Of a stretch of DNA of 9,464 nucleotides, positions 5,834-9,464 are shown in pieces. The stretch is from the NCBI GenBank assembly GCA_964455935.1, contig CAYVZU010000143.1, positions 1 to 9,464 on the forward strand, read 5' to 3'. This DNA comes from CAYVZU01 sp964455935. GTDB lineage: Bacteria; Fibrobacterota; CAYVZU01. A program made the position numbers and the translations under genes. Below the pieces are notes generated by a model, which saw only the letters and a list, made by a program, of their open reading frames with translations, was not told the DNA's origin and made no database searches. Each line of letters opens with the position of its first letter. Position 1 is the stretch's first letter.

Positions 5834-5834
5834 A

Positions 5835-8351
5835 TCAATTCTTGCCCTTCCCCGCAACATAGACCACCTCGACCCTGTGTTCCGCGGCCGCATCGAGGCC
5901 ATCCACGGAAATGCGATCGCCGATCGTGTTGCCATTCAGAGAAATCCGGGGTTCCGCGCCCTTGCGGAAGTCCAGAATGAAACGCCGGCCCCGGAAGGTG
6001 CGTTTAACACTGTATCGTTCCCACGCGGAGGGCGGCTTCGGGCAGATGCGAAGCCCGTCATAGTCCGCCAATACCCCAATCGACATCTCAATCCCGCGCC
6101 GATACCAGGGCAATGATCCGGTGAAATTGCTGTAGAGGTTGGTCCCGTATTGCGGATGGTCCGGTCCTACCGCGAAGTTCGATTGCTGGTGGGGCGGCCC
6201 GCTGGCGATATCGGGAACCAGGTTTGAGGGAAGCGTTTTGAAGATTTCTTTGTACCAGCGGTCCGTCTGCCCCGCGCACAGCAGCGCGAAAAGATAAAAT
6301 GCCTCGCCGTGCGTGTAGATGCTTCCGTTCTCGAACATGCCGGGGAGCTGGTCGGCGATCCGGCCCACGTCGGCGCGGCTTTGGAGCGTGTAGGGCGGCC
6401 GCAGAAGCATGTGTCCCACCGGCGTTGCCAGATTTTCCAGCGCCTTCCAAACCTGGCCCTGGCGGCCGGCCGCGGCGGCCACGCCGCTGAACAGCGCCCA
6501 GGTGTTGACGTTGAGATGCATTTTGCCTTCGGCATTGCGGGCCGATCCAATCGGAACACCTTGGCCGTTGAAGGCATACACGTACCACGCGCCGTCCCAG
6601 GCGTGCTGGTTGATGCGGGCGGTCATGTCCGCGGCCGTCCGGCGAAACGCGTCCCGATCTTCGGTTCTTCCCAAACGATCGGCTAGTTCCGCCATGAGCC
6701 CGGCCGCGTAAACACCGGCGCAGGAGAGCCAGACACTGACACCCTTCTGCCCGCCAATGGCGGAAATCGCGTCGTTCCAATCGCCATAGCCAATGGCGCA
6801 CAGCCCGTGATATCCGGTGTTATCGAAAAGGGTTCGGATGCCCCGGCAGGCATGTTCGTATACCGTTCCCGAGTCCGTCAGGCTGGGCTGAAGGGTCGCG
6901 GGGTCCAGATAGGGAAGGCGTTCGTCGAGAAAGGCGAAGTCGCCGGTTTCTTTGATGTAGCGAGTCAACGTATCGGGGATCCAACTGGGGGAATCGTGAT
7001 ACATGCGCAAATCGTGTCCGCCGCCCTTGAATTTTTCGAAACCGCGGATGGCCCGGCCGTCGGCAAACTGGTATTGCAGTGCGGAGGCCAGCTGCTGGCG
7101 GACATACGATGGTTCGAAATCACAAACGGCGTAAAGATCCTGTACCACGTCACGATAGCCCACCTTGTCGAGCGCGCGCGTGAAGCGTGCCTGATTGCGG
7201 CTTTGGTATTTCGACCAGACATTGAAATATCTGTTCAGGTCCCAATCGGGGGTGTGGATTGCGTTCGACAGGATTTTTCGATTCCAGATCCGTTCCAGGC
7301 CGGCCAATGCGGCCTGCTCCTGATCCAGCACCTCCGTCTTTATCCTCGCCAGATAATTACGGCGGGCTGCTTCGTCTTCCGGGCATTTCCCAAAGACCGC
7401 GACCCATGAGCTCTCTTGCCCCGGCTCCAGGCCCGTTTTGAACTGCACTGCCGCGACAAGACCGGTATGAGGCTGCAGCCCGGCGGTGTTGCCGCATCGG
7501 CCTTTCTGCACGGCCGCGGGAATGGGAACCACCGGCGAGAAACCGTCGAAGGCCTCGCCCATCATGTCGAACGCGCAAAACTCCGGTTGTGCCGCAAAGA
7601 AAGCGGAGCGCGGGTGCTTGTTGTTCTTGTCGTGATTCAAGAAGATCAGGGCCGTTTCCTCCTTGCGCCCTTCACAGACCACCCGGGGGTCGAAATAATA
7701 GGGAGGATAGCTGTCCAGGTTTATCCGCAGTCGGGAAAACCATGAAAGATCGCGGCGGGTCCGGGACCGGTTGACGAGCGTCACGCGCCAGACCTCGACC
7801 GGGTATTCCGGATGCACCCACACAGTCAGCCGCGACGCCAAGCCATTGCGCTCGCACGCCAGGGTAAACCGGTCAAGGCCAAGCCGGCATTCGAATCCGG
7901 AATATTCCCGCTCTTCATAACCGGCGACGGGAAACAGGGGCCAGCTTTGCCCCTTCTCGTGCAGATAGAAATTGCGGCGGTCCGGCATTGTGGGCGAGGT
8001 GGGGACGTAATTGGTGTCGTTGTGCGAGGACATCTTCCCGGCCATCGCGCTGGCGACGCACGAGAACCCGCCGCAGTGTTGGTCCCAGAAGCTGGCCCAC
8101 TGCTCGCGCGGCCGGTCATGATTGCTGGCCATGAGATGCAGGTACGGCCTGGGTGTATGCAACGAGCGCAGAACCACCTCGCTTGCGATCACGAACTCCG
8201 CAGGATCTTTTTCGTCGGCAAAGCTCGCGTAGCGGGTCCGGACCGCCTGGGTCTCCTGAACCGAAAGGCCCGCGAACGGGTCTTGTCCCTGTTGAAGGTT
8301 CGCGCGGCAGCGCGTTAGCAAGGTTTCAAAATCGGGGGAACCGTTTTCCAT
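5835..8351 (-). CDS. GH94 family glycoside phosphorylase (cellobiose/chitobiose phosphorylase-like)
   Basis: GH94 enzymes (formerly GT36) split beta-linked disaccharides or oligosaccharides with inorganic phosphate, giving alpha-sugar 1-phosphate without spending ATP. This 838-residue protein has the family length and layout. An N-terminal beta-sandwich (about 60-330) contains LTVWVHPEYPVEVWRVTLVNRS; a helical linker and (alpha/alpha)6 barrel follow. Barrel motifs seen: VGYRDVVQDL (397-406), GGHDLRMYHDSPSWIPDTLTRYIKETGD (444-471), IGYGDWNDAIS (520-530, carrying the general-acid Asp), FENGSIYTHGEAF (673-685, His 681), and NLYSNFTGSLPWYRRGIE (738-755, Thr-Gly-Ser phosphate-binding region). Relatives usually have RDSNQD where this has RDVVQD, so substrate (cellobiose, chitobiose, laminaribiose or longer) cannot be assigned. 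No signal peptide: cytoplasmic, acting on imported sugars. The start at 8351 has a strong AGGAGG close upstream. No sugar transporter or phosphoglucomutase is adjacent. Confidence 0.93.
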   Translation of the reverse strand: MENGSPDFETLLTRCRANLQQGQDPFAGLSVQETQAVRTRYASFADEKDPAEFVIASEVVLRSLHTPRPYLHLMASNHDRPREQWASFWDQHCGGFSCVASAMAGKMSSHNDTNYVPTSPTMPDRRNFYLHEKGQSWPLFPVAGYEEREYSGFECRLGLDRFTLACERNGLASRLTVWVHPEYPVEVWRVTLVNRSRTRRDLSWFSRLRINLDSYPPYYFDPRVVCEGRKEETALIFLNHDKNNKHPRSAFFAAQPEFCAFDMMGEAFDGFSPVVPIPAAVQKGRCGNTAGLQPHTGLVAAVQFKTGLEPGQESSWVAVFGKCPEDEAARRNYLARIKTEVLDQEQAALAGLERIWNRKILSNAIHTPDWDLNRYFNVWSKYQSRNQARFTRALDKVGYRDVVQDLYAVCDFEPSYVRQQLASALQYQFADGRAIRGFEKFKGGGHDLRMYHDSPSWIPDTLTRYIKETGDFAFLDERLPYLDPATLQPSLTDSGTVYEHACRGIRTLFDNTGYHGLCAIGYGDWNDAISAIGGQKGVSVWLSCAGVYAAGLMAELADRLGRTEDRDAFRRTAADMTARINQHAWDGAWYVYAFNGQGVPIGSARNAEGKMHLNVNTWALFSGVAAAAGRQGQVWKALENLATPVGHMLLRPPYTLQSRADVGRIADQLPGMFENGSIYTHGEAFYLFALLCAGQTDRWYKEIFKTLPSNLVPDIASGPPHQQSNFAVGPDHPQYGTNLYSNFTGSLPWYRRGIEMSIGVLADYDGLRICPKPPSAWERYSVKRTFRGRRFILDFRKGAEPRISLNGNTIGDRISVDGLDAAAEHRVEVVYVAGKGKN

Positions 8352-8423
8352 TACTCCTCCTTGAAATACGATTGAGCAGAAAATACTTCCCCACTGTTTG
8401 GGAAATCAGCGATTTTAACCTTT
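8352..8423. promoter_or_regulatory. 72-nt divergent intergenic region between GH94 and the exported TPR-like gene
   Basis: Both genes start outward from this spacer, so it should hold both promoters (inference). On the minus strand AAGGAGGAG (8353-8361) is the GH94 ribosome-binding site. A short dyad, TTCCC-N8-GGGAA at 8387-8404, lies mid-spacer and could be an operator, though 5-bp arms can arise by chance. TTGAAA at 8361 with AATACT at 8382 is a weak sigma-70-like pair on the plus strand, with short 15-nt spacing. Confidence 0.4.
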
Positions 8424-9464
8424 ATGAAAAGAAAGAACCGGCTGGAATTGGCCGCGCATCCCCTGCTTACGGTTCTGGCTCTGGTTATCGCCACGCAGGG
8501 CGAAGCCGGCCCGGTGCAATCGCAGCATGCATTGCCGAGCCTGGAACGGAAGTGGTCCAGCACCAAAGATACTCGCTATCTGGATTCGATCCAAAGATCC
8601 CTGGGCGAATCGAAGCGGGGCTGCGAAGCCCTGCATTGGGAAATGAAGCGGCCCGCGGAACGCCAGCATGTGCCTGCGGCCATTCTGCGCGCCTGGCGGC
8701 TGAGCCGGCTTGCCGGCGCCAATTGCCCCACCGACTCGCTGCTCGCGCGGATCCTGGCCCAANNNNNNNNNNCCCCGCCGATAAGGAATTTTACATTTCG
8801 CAGGCCCACAGTCCGCAATGGATGGGTCAGCCCGGAATCGCGGCCGACTACCTGGCCTCAGCCGCAATCCTCGACCGCGGCGCATCCCGATTCTGGCTTG
8901 AAGCCGGCCTGCAATACAAGGCCGCCTGGGACGCTTCCAAGGCCGTGATTGCGATCTCGGAATATGCCAAGGCATCACCCAACGATCTGGGCGGGGCACT
9001 GCTTCATCTCGACAACTTCTGCAGGGGCGACAGTTCGTATTTCCGGATCGCCGATTCCCTGCTTCTGGATAACTCGACCGGAGGATGGAACCCCAGTCCG
9101 GCCTTTCAGTTTCTCTGGAGTATGGGCCGCGGCCGTTGGGAACGCGCCTTACAAGCACTGGGCGGAATGGACCAGGATTCGACCTTTCACGTCCGGGCCT
9201 TGCAACTGGCGGGCTCGTGCGTATCGGCGGGACGATTGGACCTTGTCGCGAAACTGCGCGGAACCATCCGGCCGCCGCCGGTCTGGGCCGCCGCCCAATG
9301 GCTTCCGCTGGAAGCCCACGCGGCCCAGACCGCGGGGAACCGGGCGCAGGTCCGGCTTCTCTTTGAAAAACAATGGAGCCTTTCGCCTACGGCCCAACTC
9401 GCCGTCGCCTATGCCCGCTTCAAATTCGACGATGGGGATTTTTTGGGCGCCAGGGCCATTGTCG
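8424..9464 (+). CDS. Exported TPR-like helical-repeat protein, interrupted by an assembly gap and running off the window
   Basis: The N-terminus MKRKNRLELAAHPLLTVLALVIATQGEAG is a probable Sec signal peptide. The frame runs open to the N-run (8763-8772), ending SLLARILAQ. After the gap that frame yields low-complexity nonsense, while the frame starting at 8774 is open to the window end and reads PADKEFYISQAHSPQWMGQPGIAADYL... The second part has many Ala/Leu-rich helix pairs, such as ALQALGGM, HVRALQLAGSCVSAGRL, AQLAVAYARFKFDDGDFLGARAIV, typical of TPR or TPR-like solenoids. I treat both parts as one gene; the apparent frameshift is explained if the true gap is 2 modulo 3 in length. Such proteins usually serve as periplasmic scaffolds or adaptors; the partner is unknown. 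The 3' end is outside the window. It is divergent from the GH94 gene. Confidence 0.68.
8763..8772. other. Assembly gap (ten Ns)
   Basis: Ten consecutive Ns are a scaffolding placeholder, so the real length and sequence are unknown. The coding frame differs on the two sides: codons start at positions divisible by three before it and at remainder two after it. This fits a wrong gap length and does not show a broken gene. Confidence 0.95.

Noticed and set aside
6807..8318. Plus-strand open frames of 200 and 168 codons within the GH94 gene
   Set aside because: They lie antisense to a coherent 838-residue GH94 protein with all family motifs, and their translations show no family signature.

Overview
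The window looks like chromosomal DNA from a Gram-negative bacterium with moderately high G+C, probably a metagenome-assembled or scaffolded draft, because a run of ten Ns sits inside one gene. The Gram-negative reading rests on a protein that ends like an outer-membrane beta-barrel (terminal Phe, alternating hydrophobic residues), two small lipoproteins and two further proteins with Sec signal peptides. I cannot name the phylum. The mix of barrel, NTF2-like lipoproteins and a TPR-like exported protein is what I would expect in FCB-group or candidate-phylum bacteria, but that is only an impression.

Layout. 1-624 (+) is the 3' end of a probable outer-membrane protein. 813-1415 and 1571-2158 (+) are two small lipoproteins that look like diverged tandem paralogues. 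2365-3408 (+) is an exported protein of the divergent polysaccharide deacetylase (YibQ-like) fold that seems to have lost its catalytic residues. It lies 8 nt upstream of pdxJ (3417-4127, +), the ring-closing enzyme of DXP-dependent vitamin B6 synthesis, so the two are probably co-transcribed. 4474-5598 (+) is an FAD-dependent oxidoreductase of the L-2-hydroxyglutarate dehydrogenase type. 5835-8351 (-) is a large cytoplasmic GH94 glycoside phosphorylase. 8424 to the window end (+) is an exported TPR-like protein, transcribed divergently from the GH94 gene and interrupted by the assembly gap.

The most distinctive feature is between the genes. Nearly every long spacer carries a palindromic, MITE-like element, and these fall into at least four sequence types: a CACAGAG/CTCTGTG type (652-785 and 1429-1542), a type with ACCCGA-containing ends and internal tetraloop hairpins (4129-4320), a nested CCCTC/GAGGG type (5634-5710) and an AT-rich type (5734-5833). 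Several start within 0-30 nt of a stop codon. One lies between the stop of the first lipoprotein and the signal peptide of the second, and is read through by an open frame, which makes that gene's start ambiguous.

No defence system, CRISPR array, transposase, tRNA or rRNA was seen. I found no clearly new multi-gene system. The items most worth following up are the palindromic elements, the degenerate deacetylase beside pdxJ and the lipoprotein pair.
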